Of a DNA stretch of 64,000 nt, positions 1 to 8,107 are shown in pieces. The stretch covers positions 460,475 to 524,474 of the forward strand of contig NZ_JAUKWP010000001.1 in the NCBI RefSeq assembly GCF_030504545.1. Direction: 5' to 3'. Below the pieces are notes generated by a model that was not told where the DNA came from, did no database searches, and saw nothing but the letters and a program-made list of their open reading frames with translations. How positions within the stretch are numbered: position 1 is the stretch's first letter; each line of letters begins with the position of its first letter. The position numbers and the translations under genes were made by a program. Origin of the DNA: Lactobacillus sp. YT155. GTDB taxonomy: Bacteria > Bacillota > Bacilli > Lactobacillales > Lactobacillaceae.

Positions 1-1
1 C

Positions 2-403
2 TGGGGATTCATTTCTGATAAATTAGGTCCATTTAATGCGATTGTCGTTGTTTATGGACTTTTAGGAATTGCAATGGCAGGATTATTAATGATTAATGGT
101 GCTGTGCCTTACTTCGTAATTGCTAGTTTTATTGGATTTACTTACGCTGGTGTCTTAACCATCTATCCAAGTTTAACGAGTATCAACTTTGGATTGAAAC
201 ATCAAGGAATCAACTATGCGTTTATGTATTTTGGATTTGCAGTCGGATCTGTTTTCTCACCATACGTAACATCATATATTGGAAAAGAAAATCACAACTA
301 TGACTTATCATTCATCATTTCAATTGTTTTGATGGTGGTATCAATTGGTTTAATTTTTGTTGCTAAGAAAATGACTGAAAAAATTGTGCATAAAGGAGAA
401 TAA
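2..403 (+). CDS. MFS transporter, C-terminal part (truncated by window edge)
   Basis: The open frame runs in from the left edge, so only the last 133 residues are visible. The first residues (WGFISDKLG) resemble the conserved MFS loop motif G-x-x-x-D-K-x-G, followed by about four hydrophobic membrane segments and a basic tail. The helix pattern and the 'SDKLGPFNA' loop recall the oxalate/formate antiporter (OFA) branch of the MFS, but the substrate cannot be told from this piece. It ends two bases before panE, so the two are probably co-transcribed. The first in-window ATG (74) is internal to the protein, not a start. Confidence 0.75.
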   Translation, partial: WGFISDKLGPFNAIVVVYGLLGIAMAGLLMINGAVPYFVIASFIGFTYAGVLTIYPSLTSINFGLKHQGINYAFMYFGFAVGSVFSPYVTSYIGKENHNYDLSFIISIVLMVVSIGLIFVAKKMTEKIVHKGE

Positions 404-405
404 TC

Positions 406-1335
406 ATGAAAATTGGAATTGCTGGATTCGGAGCTATGGGTTCTTTATTTGCTGCTAAGTTATTGGAACACAATAACGAAGTAGTTGCGATTGATGGCTG
501 GGATCAAAATGTTAATACATTGAACGAAAAAGGATTAACTTTTGAAGACAATGGAGAAACAAAAAATTATTCTATCAAGGCTTTATTTCCTAAAGATGTG
601 AATGAAAAATTTGATTTGATTTTATTGTTCACTAAAGCAATGCAATTGGATGAAATGCTAACTAACCTTGGTGATTCAATTGATGATACTTTATTACTTG
701 TACTAGCCAATGGTGTTGGTAACGTGGAAACAATTGAAGGACACTCATCAAGAGATAATATTATGGCGGGAACGACTCTCTGGTCATCAGAATTAGTAGG
801 TCCGGGCTCAATCAAAGCATCAGGGACAGGTTCAATTAATCTTCAATATTTGGGAACAAGTAAAGATGCTAAAGTAGCCGAAGTTGTTGCCGAAATGAAT
901 GCTTCTGGTTTGAACGTCACTCAATCAAATGATGTTATCAGTGTTATCTGGACCAAAGCTGCCTTTAACTCAGTTATCAACACTTATTGTGGAATTCTGG
1001 ATTGTTCAGTTGGTCAATTTGGAACAATCAAAGATCGTGATTTTTTGATGGATTCAGTCTTGGATGAAATCAGCGAGGTTGCCGCCGCTGAAAAAGTTGA
1101 ATTCCATAAAGAAAAAGTGAAAGCAACTTTGGAAGAACAATTTGACCCTAAGAAGAGTGGTAATCACTATCCATCATTACACCAAGATTTGTCTAAAGGA
1201 AGAAAAACTGAAATTGACTTCTTGAATGGATATTTCGCTAAGTTAGGTGAGAAGCACGGCATCAATGTTGATGATAATAGCTTGCTAACAAGTATTATTC
1301 ATGCCAAAGAAGATTTGAACGAATTGAAGAAATAG
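406..1335 (+). CDS. panE: 2-dehydropantoate 2-reductase (ketopantoate reductase)
   Basis: A 309-residue protein of normal PanE length. It opens with a Rossmann nucleotide-binding loop (GFGAMGS, residues 7-13) for NADPH and has the family's helical C-terminal domain with the conserved 'WTKAAFNSVINT' stretch. The reaction is NADPH-dependent reduction of ketopantoate to pantoate in pantothenate/CoA synthesis. Lactobacilli carry several paralogues of this family, some acting on other 2-keto acids, so the substrate is family-level inference. The RBS AAAGGAG lies 7 bases upstream. It follows the MFS gene directly, which could mean a transport-plus-reduction pair for a keto acid. Confidence 0.82.
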   Translation: MKIGIAGFGAMGSLFAAKLLEHNNEVVAIDGWDQNVNTLNEKGLTFEDNGETKNYSIKALFPKDVNEKFDLILLFTKAMQLDEMLTNLGDSIDDTLLLVLANGVGNVETIEGHSSRDNIMAGTTLWSSELVGPGSIKASGTGSINLQYLGTSKDAKVAEVVAEMNASGLNVTQSNDVISVIWTKAAFNSVINTYCGILDCSVGQFGTIKDRDFLMDSVLDEISEVAAAEKVEFHKEKVKATLEEQFDPKKSGNHYPSLHQDLSKGRKTEIDFLNGYFAKLGEKHGINVDDNSLLTSIIHAKEDLNELKK

Positions 1336-1337
1336 TA

Positions 1338-1366
1338 TTGACTTATTAATTTACAATTTGTATTAT
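1338..1366 (+). promoter_or_regulatory. Promoter of the pyr operon
   Basis: TTGACT (1338-1343), a 17-base spacer and TATTAT (1361-1366) form a strong sigma-A promoter. It starts two bases after the panE stop. Transcription would begin near 1373, leaving a leader of about 240 bases before pyrB. Confidence 0.8.
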
Positions 1367-1385
1367 CTAAACAACATAACTTTTA

Positions 1386-1480
1386 AATAAGTCCAGAGAG
1401 GCTTGAAAGGTATCACAGGAGATAGACTAAATCTATCAAAAATGAAACTTTCTTTGTCGAACTGGCAGAGAAGGTTTTTT
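1386..1480 (+). promoter_or_regulatory. PyrR attenuator 1 (binding loop plus terminator)
   Basis: AGTCCAGAGAGGCT at 1390-1403 fits the known PyrR binding-loop consensus ARUCCNGNGAGGYU. It folds as AAGUC / hexaloop CAGAGA / GGCUU. About 56 bases on, 1446-1455 pairs with 1467-1476 (10 pairs, two of them G-U) and runs into a T tract ending at 1480. In the known mechanism, UMP-bound PyrR stabilises the loop and permits termination. No pyrR gene is in the window. Confidence 0.78.
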
Positions 1481-1499
1481 GTTGCAGCAAGAATTTTTA

Positions 1500-1596
1500 A
1501 TGGGATCCAGTGAGATTCTAAAGATTCTGTCTTTTTAGTGTAAATAATAGGCAAAAACTTTAGGGATACTGGATAACAATCTGGTATCCCTTTTTT
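1500..1596 (+). promoter_or_regulatory. PyrR attenuator 2 (weaker binding loop plus strong terminator)
   Basis: GATCCAGTGAGATT at 1504-1517 matches 12 of 14 positions of the PyrR consensus. It can fold as GGGAUC / hexaloop CAGUGA / GAUUCU, keeping the CNGNGA loop. The terminator at 1562-1591 (AGGGATAC pairing with GTATCCCT, then T6) starts 58 bases after the loop, almost the same spacing as in attenuator 1. The pyrB RBS TAGGAGG follows directly. Confidence 0.65.
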
Positions 1597-1612
1597 ATAT
1601 TAGGAGGAAAAA

Positions 1613-2497
1613 ATGGATAATATCTTAACAATGGACACGGTGGCAACAAACGATGTAATGCGGATTATTGAGAGAGCTTTGGAATTCAAAAAAGGAGCTA
1701 AAAGTTCATTTCAAAACAAGAGCGTAATGAATATGTTCTTCGAAAATAGTACGCGGACCAAGACAAGTTTTCAGATGGCCGAAGCTAATCTAGGAATGAA
1801 TGTTTTAAACTTTGATGTCGATACTTCGTCCATTAAAAAAGGGGAAACATTGTATGACACAGTCAAAACAGTTGAAAGCATTGGTGTTGATGTGGCAGTG
1901 ATTCGTGACAGTCAAGATGCATATTATCAACAATTAAAAGATGTAAATATCCATATTCTTAATGCCGGTGATGGCAAGGGACAACACCCATCACAAAGCT
2001 TCTTAGACCTAATGACAATTTATGAAAAGTTCCACCACTTTGATGGTTTGAATGTAGCAATAGTCGGGGATTTGAAGCATTCAAGAGTTGCCCATTCAAA
2101 CAGTGTAATTTTAGAAAAACTTGGAGCCAATCTATTCTATGGTGGACCAAAATCTTGGTACACCGAAGAATTCCATCACTTTGGGCCACTGCTACCAATT
2201 GATGAATTAGTGGGAACTATGGATGTGGTGATGCTATTGCGAGTGCAAAAAGAACGTCTAGCAACCGATGAACAATTTGCCGCAGATAACTATCTGGAAA
2301 CCTATGGACTAACTAGTAATAGAGCTAACAAAATGAATTCGGAAGCAATTATCATGCACCCAGCGCCAGTTAATCGCGGAGTTGAAATTGCTGATGAAGT
2401 TGTTGAATGCAATAAGTCAGTAATTTTCCCACAAATGACAAATGGCGTTTTTGCCAGAATGGCGATGTTAGAAGAAGTCCTTCAAGGAGAAGCTTAA
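1613..2497 (+). CDS. pyrB: Aspartate carbamoyltransferase, catalytic subunit
   Basis: Catalyses carbamoyl phosphate + L-aspartate to N-carbamoyl-L-aspartate, the committed step of UMP synthesis. The protein is 294 residues, slightly short for the family (about 300-310). The carbamoyl-phosphate loop S46-T-R-T49 sits in 'FFENSTRTKTSFQMAE', and the 'MHPAPVNRGVEI' motif lies in the C-terminal half. No regulatory PyrI gene is present, as usual in Firmicutes. The RBS AGGAGG is well placed before the ATG. The stop overlaps the pyrC ATG by one base (TAATG), so the two are translationally coupled. Confidence 0.96.
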   Translation: MDNILTMDTVATNDVMRIIERALEFKKGAKSSFQNKSVMNMFFENSTRTKTSFQMAEANLGMNVLNFDVDTSSIKKGETLYDTVKTVESIGVDVAVIRDSQDAYYQQLKDVNIHILNAGDGKGQHPSQSFLDLMTIYEKFHHFDGLNVAIVGDLKHSRVAHSNSVILEKLGANLFYGGPKSWYTEEFHHFGPLLPIDELVGTMDVVMLLRVQKERLATDEQFAADNYLETYGLTSNRANKMNSEAIIMHPAPVNRGVEIADEVVECNKSVIFPQMTNGVFARMAMLEEVLQGEA

Positions 2498-3756
2498 TGC
2501 TAATTAAAAATGGTAAAGTTTTCCAAAAGGATCATTATGAAAAACTAGATATTCTGATTGAGGGCGATAAAATTGTCAATCTATCACCAGAGATTACAGT
2601 TTCAGATGATGAAGTAATTGATGCACAAGGAAAAATTGTTAATCCAGGATTTATTGACGTTCATGTTCATTTTCGTGAGCCAGGACAAACTGATAAAGAG
2701 ACGATTCTGACCGGATCTCAAGCAGCAGCCAAGGGTGGATATACTACCGTTGGTGCCATGCCTAATGTTATTCCAGTTCCCGATACATCAGAAAAATTTC
2801 AGATACAGCAAATTCTCAATCAACAATCAGTAATTACTTTGGAACAATATGCGCCAATTACAACTAATGAAATCGGCGATGAATTAGTCGATTTTGAAAG
2901 AATGCAGAAGTTAGGGGCATTTGCCTTTTCAAACGATGGACATGCAGTTAAGAATTCGCGAACAATGCTACATGCAATGAAAGAGATTGCCAAAATTAAC
3001 AGTCATTTGGCAGCCCATATTGAAGATGTTGATTTGTTCAATCACGGAGTTATCAATAAAGGGAAAAAATCCGCAGAATTTGGCTTGCCAGGAATTTCTG
3101 AAGCAACTGAAACTGCTCAGTTAGCAAGGGATTTGGTGCTTGCTAAAGAAACGGGAGTTCATTATCATGCTAGTCATATTTCTACCAAAACAAGTGTAGA
3201 AATGATTCGTTCCGCAAAAAATGACGGGATAAATGTGACTTGTGAAGTGACACCGCACCATTTATTACTGTGCGAAGACGACATTAAAGAAGATAATGCG
3301 ATGTACAAGATGAACCCGCCTTTACGAACTAAGGAGGATCAAGCAGCGTTGATTGCTGGTCTGCAAGAAGGGGTGATTGATATGATTGCCACCGACCACG
3401 CTCCGCATACTATGACTGAAAAAACACGCGGATTCCTGAGAAGTAGTTTCGGCATCTCGGGAATAGAAACAGCTTTTTCATTGTTATTTACGAAGTTAGT
3501 TAAGACTGAAACTATCACATTAGAAAAGTTAATCCAGTTAATGTCGGTGCACCCTGTGGAAATATTTGACCTCCCAAGCCCGGAAATTCAAGTAGGAAAT
3601 ACAGCTAATTTGAATATTATTGATTTAGAAAAAGAATCAGAAATTCAAGCGACAAAATTCATTTCAAAAGGAAAAAATACTCCTTTTGATGGAGTAAAAG
3701 TTTCTGGACAAGTGACAGCAACTATCTGTAATGGACAAATAGTATATGGAGGTTAG
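2497..3756 (+). CDS. pyrC: Dihydroorotase
   Basis: Zinc amidohydrolase that closes N-carbamoyl-aspartate to dihydroorotate. Its 419 residues match the type I bacterial enzyme. The metal-binding H56-x-H58 is in 'DVHVHFREPG', the metal-bridging region is near 'GAFAFSNDGHAV', and the catalytic Asp lies in 'IATDHAPHT' near residue 300. It overlaps pyrB by one base. In many lactobacilli pyrC is followed by pyrAA-pyrAB; here the next gene is pyrF, about 100 bases away. Confidence 0.95.
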   Translation: MLIKNGKVFQKDHYEKLDILIEGDKIVNLSPEITVSDDEVIDAQGKIVNPGFIDVHVHFREPGQTDKETILTGSQAAAKGGYTTVGAMPNVIPVPDTSEKFQIQQILNQQSVITLEQYAPITTNEIGDELVDFERMQKLGAFAFSNDGHAVKNSRTMLHAMKEIAKINSHLAAHIEDVDLFNHGVINKGKKSAEFGLPGISEATETAQLARDLVLAKETGVHYHASHISTKTSVEMIRSAKNDGINVTCEVTPHHLLLCEDDIKEDNAMYKMNPPLRTKEDQAALIAGLQEGVIDMIATDHAPHTMTEKTRGFLRSSFGISGIETAFSLLFTKLVKTETITLEKLIQLMSVHPVEIFDLPSPEIQVGNTANLNIIDLEKESEIQATKFISKGKNTPFDGVKVSGQVTATICNGQIVYGG

Positions 3757-3857
3757 AGATGAAATTGTGGTCGGTTTTTAAAGAAGAAATCTTACAAACT
3801 TCCATTATTAATACAAAATGATTTTATGGCGACCATATTATCGAAAAGGAAACCAAT
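3757..3857 (+). other. pyrC-pyrF spacer with no recognisable gene
   Basis: This is the only sizeable gap in an otherwise tight operon, at the place where pyrAA/pyrAB often sit in relatives. It holds only a 20-codon frame starting ATG at 3759 and ending TGA. I see no convincing similarity to any pyr protein and no terminator. It may be scar sequence from loss or transfer of the intervening genes (inference). The pyrF RBS (AAAAGGAAA) is at its right end. Confidence 0.4.
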
Positions 3858-4556
3858 ATGAATAAACCATTAATTATTGCCCTAGATTTTCAGGAACAAA
3901 CCAAATGTCTAAACTTTCTTAAGTCTTTGATGCAACAAGGCTATAAGCCATTTGTAAAAGTTGGGCTAGAAATGTTCATTAATTATGGACAAGATTTTAT
4001 TAAAGCTTTACGAGATTGGGACCTGCCTGTTTTTTTAGATTTGAAATTGAATGATATCCCTAACACGGTGGAGAGAACCTGTGAAGTGATTGCTAAGTGG
4101 AATATTACCTATCTAACAGTTCATGCAAATGGTGGATCACAAATGATTGCAGCAGCAAAACGTGGGTTGCAAACAGCCGATAATCGAACCAAGTTATTGG
4201 CAGTAACTCAGCTGACGTCTCTAGATGATAATGATTTAAGAAATGATTTCAAAATAGAAATGACGAGCCAAGAGAATGTCTTTAATTTAGCTCAGTTAGC
4301 TTTTAAGAGTGGTGCTGATGGAGTTATTTGTTCGGCCGCAGAGAACTTGGAAATTAAGGCTAAGACTTCAACGAATTTTCTATGCATTAATCCCGGAATT
4401 AGACCGGCCTGGTCGGATAGGAACGAACAAAAAAGAGTGGTAACACCAACTCAAGCTAAAGTCTTTCAAAGTGACGGAATTGTAGTTGGACGACCAATTA
4501 CGCAAGCTCAAAATGAAATTGAAGCTTATCGAAAAATTCAAGGAGAGTGGAACTAA
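3858..4556 (+). CDS. pyrF: Orotidine 5'-phosphate decarboxylase
   Basis: Decarboxylates OMP to UMP, the last step of the pathway. The 232 residues fit the group I bacterial enzyme. The catalytic Asp/Lys/Asp set is seen as D61, K63 and D66 in 'FLDLKLNDIPNTV'. The phosphate-binding segments 'INPGIRP' and 'GIVVGRPIT' are near the C terminus. Its stop overlaps the pyrE start by one base (TAATG), so the two are probably coupled. Confidence 0.95.
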   Translation: MNKPLIIALDFQEQTKCLNFLKSLMQQGYKPFVKVGLEMFINYGQDFIKALRDWDLPVFLDLKLNDIPNTVERTCEVIAKWNITYLTVHANGGSQMIAAAKRGLQTADNRTKLLAVTQLTSLDDNDLRNDFKIEMTSQENVFNLAQLAFKSGADGVICSAAENLEIKAKTSTNFLCINPGIRPAWSDRNEQKRVVTPTQAKVFQSDGIVVGRPITQAQNEIEAYRKIQGEWN

Positions 4557-5185
4557 TGTATACTTCGCAAAAATTAATTCAAGATTTACTAAAAATTAAG
4601 GCTGTAACTTTAAGTCCTGATCAACCATATGTTTGGGCAAGTGGTTTACAAGCACCAATCTATACAGATAATCGATTAACTTTTGGCCATACTGAAGTTC
4701 GTCAAAACATCGCTAAATTGATGGCTTCCATAATTAGGAAAAACTATCCAGAAGTGACGGTAATTTGTGGCGTTGCCACTGCCGGAATTCCTCATGCCAC
4801 CGCCGTAGCCAATATTTTGAATTTGCCACTTAGTTATGTGCGACCACAGCCAAAAGATCATGGACGTGGGAAACAAATCGAAGGTTGTGTCACCGCTGAT
4901 GACAAAGTCGTGGTAATTGATGACTTAATTTCGACTGGTGGAAGTGTCTTGAAGGCAGTGGAAGTGGTTAGAAGAACTGGGGCACAAGTATTGGGGACCA
5001 CCGCAATTTTTTCTTACAACTTGCCACTCGCTGATGCTAACTTTTCCAAGCACAACACTCAATTAATTTCGTTAACAAATTTTCATGAACTTATTCAAGA
5101 AGCAAAAGATAGTAAATATATTAATGACTACGAGTTGTTGCTGTTAAGAAGATGGTATCAAGAATTGAAAGGGTTGGTTAGTTAA
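4556..5185 (+). CDS. pyrE: Orotate phosphoribosyltransferase
   Basis: Converts orotate + PRPP to OMP. The PRPP-binding motif 'VVVIDDLISTGGS' is intact, and the flexible catalytic loop 'RPQPKDHGRGKQIEG' is present. I start it at ATG 4556, giving 209 residues: the upstream in-frame GTG at 4547 is too close to the RBS AAGGAGA, whereas the ATG is well spaced and overlaps the pyrF stop. The next gene, pyrD, starts right after its stop codon. Confidence 0.94.
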   Translation: MYTSQKLIQDLLKIKAVTLSPDQPYVWASGLQAPIYTDNRLTFGHTEVRQNIAKLMASIIRKNYPEVTVICGVATAGIPHATAVANILNLPLSYVRPQPKDHGRGKQIEGCVTADDKVVVIDDLISTGGSVLKAVEVVRRTGAQVLGTTAIFSYNLPLADANFSKHNTQLISLTNFHELIQEAKDSKYINDYELLLLRRWYQELKGLVS

Positions 5186-6175
5186 TTGATATTATATAGA
5201 TTTTTCAGACCACTAGTTTTCTTGTTCACACCAGAATTTGATCACCACCTAGTAGGATTTTTTCTCAGTCTAATCCATCGAAGCAGATTGCTAACAAAGT
5301 TAACTTGTAAACTATTCAAAGTTTCCAGTGCTCAGAATGTTGAAATCGCGAGAATTAACTTTCCCAATCGAATAGGGATGGCTGCAGGTTTTGATAAGAA
5401 TGGAACTTTTTATAATGGCATAGCTGCCTTAGGTGCAGGTTTTGTTGAAGTCGGCAGTGTGACGCTAACTGCACAACCGGGGAATGCTAAGCCGCGGGTT
5501 AAAAGATTGGTTGAAGATGAAGCAATTATCAATCACATGGGTTTGAATAATGTAGGCGTTGAGAAAGCGCAAAAGAATCTCAGTAAAGTGCAATCCATTG
5601 TGCCAATTGGTATAAACATTGCTCCCAATCATGGACTGACAACAAAAGAAATGATTCAACAAATGACAAAATCTGCGGAAGCTCTTGAAAGTGAGGGTGA
5701 TTTTTTAGTTCTGAACTTGAGTTGCCCGAATCAAGACGGTGTGAAGAGTCTCCAAGATGCTGGAATTATTAGCCAATTGTTGGATGAGATTGAAGCAAAA
5801 AAACCTATTTTTCTTAAATTTAGTAGTGACTTACCAGATGAAAAGTTGCTAGAAAGCATTGCAAAAAATATTGAACGAATTAGTGGTGTAGTGATGTCGA
5901 ACACCACGACCACGAGAGAAAACTTGAAATCAAAAAATCAAAAATTTGTTGGTGGATTAAGTGGGAAACCATTATTCAATAAAACACTGAAACAAGTGAA
6001 ACTGGTACGACAAAAATTCCCAGAAGATTTAGCAGTTATTCATTCAGGAGGAATTTTTACCGTCAGGGATGTCAAAGAATCTCTGGCCGCCGGCGCTGAT
6101 TTAGTAGAGATATACACATCATTAATCTATCAAGGACCAACAATTTTCAAGGAAATACAAAAAAAGACTGCCTGA
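5186..6175 (+). CDS. pyrD: Dihydroorotate dehydrogenase, class 2-like (quinone type)
   Basis: Oxidises dihydroorotate to orotate using FMN. Its 329 residues, the amphipathic N-terminal extension (residues 1-45, 'FFRPLVFLFTPEFDHHLVG'), and 'NRIGMAAGFDKNG', 'GFVEVGSVT' and 'INHMGLNNVGV' all mark class 2 enzymes, which associate with the membrane and pass electrons to quinone. Unusually, the catalytic loop reads 'NLSCPNQDG', with Cys180 where class 2 enzymes normally have Ser; Cys is the class 1 base. The start is TTG at 5186, directly after the pyrE stop. The 3' end overlaps the operon terminator. Confidence 0.9.
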   Translation: MILYRFFRPLVFLFTPEFDHHLVGFFLSLIHRSRLLTKLTCKLFKVSSAQNVEIARINFPNRIGMAAGFDKNGTFYNGIAALGAGFVEVGSVTLTAQPGNAKPRVKRLVEDEAIINHMGLNNVGVEKAQKNLSKVQSIVPIGINIAPNHGLTTKEMIQQMTKSAEALESEGDFLVLNLSCPNQDGVKSLQDAGIISQLLDEIEAKKPIFLKFSSDLPDEKLLESIAKNIERISGVVMSNTTTTRENLKSKNQKFVGGLSGKPLFNKTLKQVKLVRQKFPEDLAVIHSGGIFTVRDVKESLAAGADLVEIYTSLIYQGPTIFKEIQKKTA

Positions 6176-6190
6176 GAGGCGGTCTTTTTT
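6161..6190. terminator. Bidirectional terminator between pyrD and the sugar kinase
   Basis: AAAAAGACTGCC (6161-6172) pairs with GGCGGTCTTTTT (6178 onward), with A and T tracts on both sides. It overlaps the pyrD stop codon and also serves the convergent kinase gene. Confidence 0.85.
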
Positions 6191-6192
6191 GG

Positions 6193-7164
6193 TTATTTTA
6201 TTTTTGAAATGGTTATTTTGTTTTTTAAATATTCTACTTCTTCACTTTTTATGAATCCTATTTCAGAGTGCATGGCATTAGAAATGCCACAAGCCATACT
6301 TGTTCTGATTAACGACTCATTGTTTAAATCGTTGTCTAGAGCAAAACACAAACCACCTATAGTGGCGTCACCGCTCCCGGTTGGATTAATTGTTGTAATT
6401 GAAGGGATTTTTGCTTGATAGTATTCGGTATTGATTTTAAATAAAGCTCCTTCTTCGCCCATTGAAATTATTACATTATCTACAAATTTTAAATTACTAG
6501 AATTAATAGCTTTAATAGCCTCAGGCATGCTACTTATTTCTTTCTTGACTAATGTTGATAATTCCGAAATATTAGGTTTTACATAGTTAATACGAAGATT
6601 CATTTTTTTTATGTTGTTTAGAGTTGTTTCTAATAAATTACTTGATGTATCCAGAATTATTTTTATCTTTGGGTTTAGTTCGTTGGTTAATTTTATTAAG
6701 TGACAATAAATGTCACTTGGTGCCTCTGGTGGCATACTACCATTAATTGATACAACATTTATTTGAGGATTTTTTTTAAGAGTAGATAGATAGAAGTCAA
6801 TAAATGAGTCTAGTCTTTTTTTAGAAATTGGCTCACCGGCTTCATTAAATTCTGTTTGTTGATCATTTTCGTGCATGACAGTTGTGCACAAGCGTGTTTC
6901 ACTATCTAGTATTTGAAAACTATTTGTCATCTTATTTTTAGGGGTTAAGTCATTTAAGTGTTCAGCAATGTATCTTCCATTTGATCCACCTATAAATCCA
7001 GTTAAAAAGACCTTTGAACCTAGAATTGAAGCTACTCTTCCTGCATTTATTCCTTTCCCACCGATATATTTATTTAGTGACACTCTGTTCAAACTGTTGA
7101 GTTGTAGTTTTTTTAATCTATAAACATTATCTACTGATGGGTTCAAAGTGATTGTGAGCAACAT
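6193..7164 (-). CDS. PfkB-family sugar-phosphate kinase (1-phosphofructokinase / tagatose-6-phosphate kinase type)
   Basis: A 323-residue ribokinase-fold kinase of the FruK/LacC branch. It begins 'LTITLNPSVD', has the substrate loop 'GGKGINAGRVASILG' (about residues 35-50), and the C-terminal ATP/anion-hole motif 'NPTGSGDATIGGL' with the catalytic Asp. Such enzymes phosphorylate ketose 1- or 6-phosphates to bisphosphates. It lies 10 bases after the DeoR-type regulator gene and is transcribed with it, divergent from a PTS operon, so it probably acts on the product of that PTS. The exact sugar cannot be read from sequence. A good RBS (AGGAG) precedes the ATG. Confidence 0.85.
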   Translation of the reverse strand: MLLTITLNPSVDNVYRLKKLQLNSLNRVSLNKYIGGKGINAGRVASILGSKVFLTGFIGGSNGRYIAEHLNDLTPKNKMTNSFQILDSETRLCTTVMHENDQQTEFNEAGEPISKKRLDSFIDFYLSTLKKNPQINVVSINGSMPPEAPSDIYCHLIKLTNELNPKIKIILDTSSNLLETTLNNIKKMNLRINYVKPNISELSTLVKKEISSMPEAIKAINSSNLKFVDNVIISMGEEGALFKINTEYYQAKIPSITTINPTGSGDATIGGLCFALDNDLNNESLIRTSMACGISNAMHSEIGFIKSEEVEYLKNKITISKIK

Positions 7165-7174
7165 ATCAAATCTC

Positions 7175-7909
7175 CTAAATTATTTTTCCAAGTTTTCTAT
7201 ATTTTTTTAATAATTCTTCACTGATTTTGTCATCAGTTATTACGCCATTAATGTTATCTAAAGTTTCAAAAGTATATGTATCGCTACTATCAAATTTTGT
7301 GTGGTCACACAAAATGTAATTCAACTCTGATCTTGAAAAAACAGCTGTTTGGATTGTTCCTTCGTTAACGTTTGCAGTTGTGATGTTGTTTTTGTTGATT
7401 CCGTTAGTGGAGCCAAATGCAACATCAATATTAATTGTTCTTATAGAATTAATAGCCGCTTCTCCCACGAATTCTTGGGTAGTTTTATGATATTTTCCAC
7501 CTGTAAGAATTACTTTCTCATTTAAGTTGGTCATATAGTCAAAAACAGGAAGACTATTGGTTATAAAAAGTATATTTCTATTGATTAATTGAGGCATTGA
7601 GGCAATTACAGTTGTTCCAGCCCCTAGGAAAATAGTTTGTCCATCTTGAGCGATGCTCGCAACTTTTTTTGCTATTTGTTGTTTAAGGTCGATATTTAGA
7701 CTTTGTTTTTCTTCAGTAGAAAGCTCTTTGTTGATGATTTTTGCACCACCGTATATTTTTGTGACTTGTCCTTGCTTCTCTAATTCATCTAAATCACGAC
7801 GAATGGTCATATTCGAGACGTCTAATGTTTTTGCTAGAAATTCCGTTGTACCATATTCATTATCTCTAATTATTTTAGTTATTTTATTTAGTCTTTCTTG
7901 TTTTAACAT
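7175..7909 (-). CDS. DeoR-family transcriptional regulator
   Basis: N-terminal DeoR winged helix ('TTEFLAKTLDVSNMTIRRDLDELEKQGQV'), then the sugar-phosphate sensor domain with 'IFLGAGTTV', 'ITNSLPVF' and 'LTGG'. I place the start at ATG 7909 (244 residues): it begins 'MLKQERLNKI' as in the family and has AGGA about 8 bases upstream. An in-frame ATG at 7993 would add an unlikely hydrophobic leader. Divergent from the PTS operon at 8108 and upstream of the kinase, so likely the local repressor, with a phosphorylated intermediate as inducer (inference). Confidence 0.88.
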   Translation of the reverse strand: MLKQERLNKITKIIRDNEYGTTEFLAKTLDVSNMTIRRDLDELEKQGQVTKIYGGAKIINKELSTEEKQSLNIDLKQQIAKKVASIAQDGQTIFLGAGTTVIASMPQLINRNILFITNSLPVFDYMTNLNEKVILTGGKYHKTTQEFVGEAAINSIRTINIDVAFGSTNGINKNNITTANVNEGTIQTAVFSRSELNYILCDHTKFDSSDTYTFETLDNINGVITDDKISEELLKKYRKLGKII

Positions 7910-8024
7910 AGTCATTTCCTGTTCTTTCTTGTTTAATCGTGTTAATTCTATCACAGAGATTAAAAAAAAGAAATAATACAATATTGCCGTCATTGAGATA
8001 AATTACCATCAAATTTTAAAAAGG

Positions 8025-8066
8025 TTGACAGAAACGAAGTTAAGAAATAGAATGAAACCGTTAACA
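8025..8066 (+). promoter_or_regulatory. Promoter and cre box of the galactitol-family PTS operon
   Basis: TTGACA (8025-8030), a 17-base spacer and TAGAAT (8048-8053) make a strong promoter. TGAAACCGTTAACA at 8053-8066 fits the CcpA cre consensus TGWNANCGNTNWCA at every defined position and covers the expected start site, so catabolite repression is likely. AACAAA-like repeats downstream (8064-8097) may be the DeoR operator, but this is weak. Confidence 0.75.
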
Positions 8067-8107
8067 AATATAAACAAAAACACAAAATCGAACAAAGGAG
8101 GTTGAAA

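Noticed and set aside
3759..3821. 20-codon frame MKLWSV... in the pyrC-pyrF gap
   Set aside because: Considered as a remnant of pyrAA, pyrAB or pyrK, but no motif of these proteins can be seen and no good RBS is present.
7653..7976. 107-codon plus-strand frame opposite the DeoR gene
   Set aside because: Antisense shadow of a well-supported regulator; composition is that of a reverse-read helix-rich protein.
7910..7993. 28-residue N-terminal extension of the DeoR regulator at 7175
   Set aside because: Hydrophobic leader would be unusual for the family; the internal ATG at 7909 has the RBS and the canonical start.
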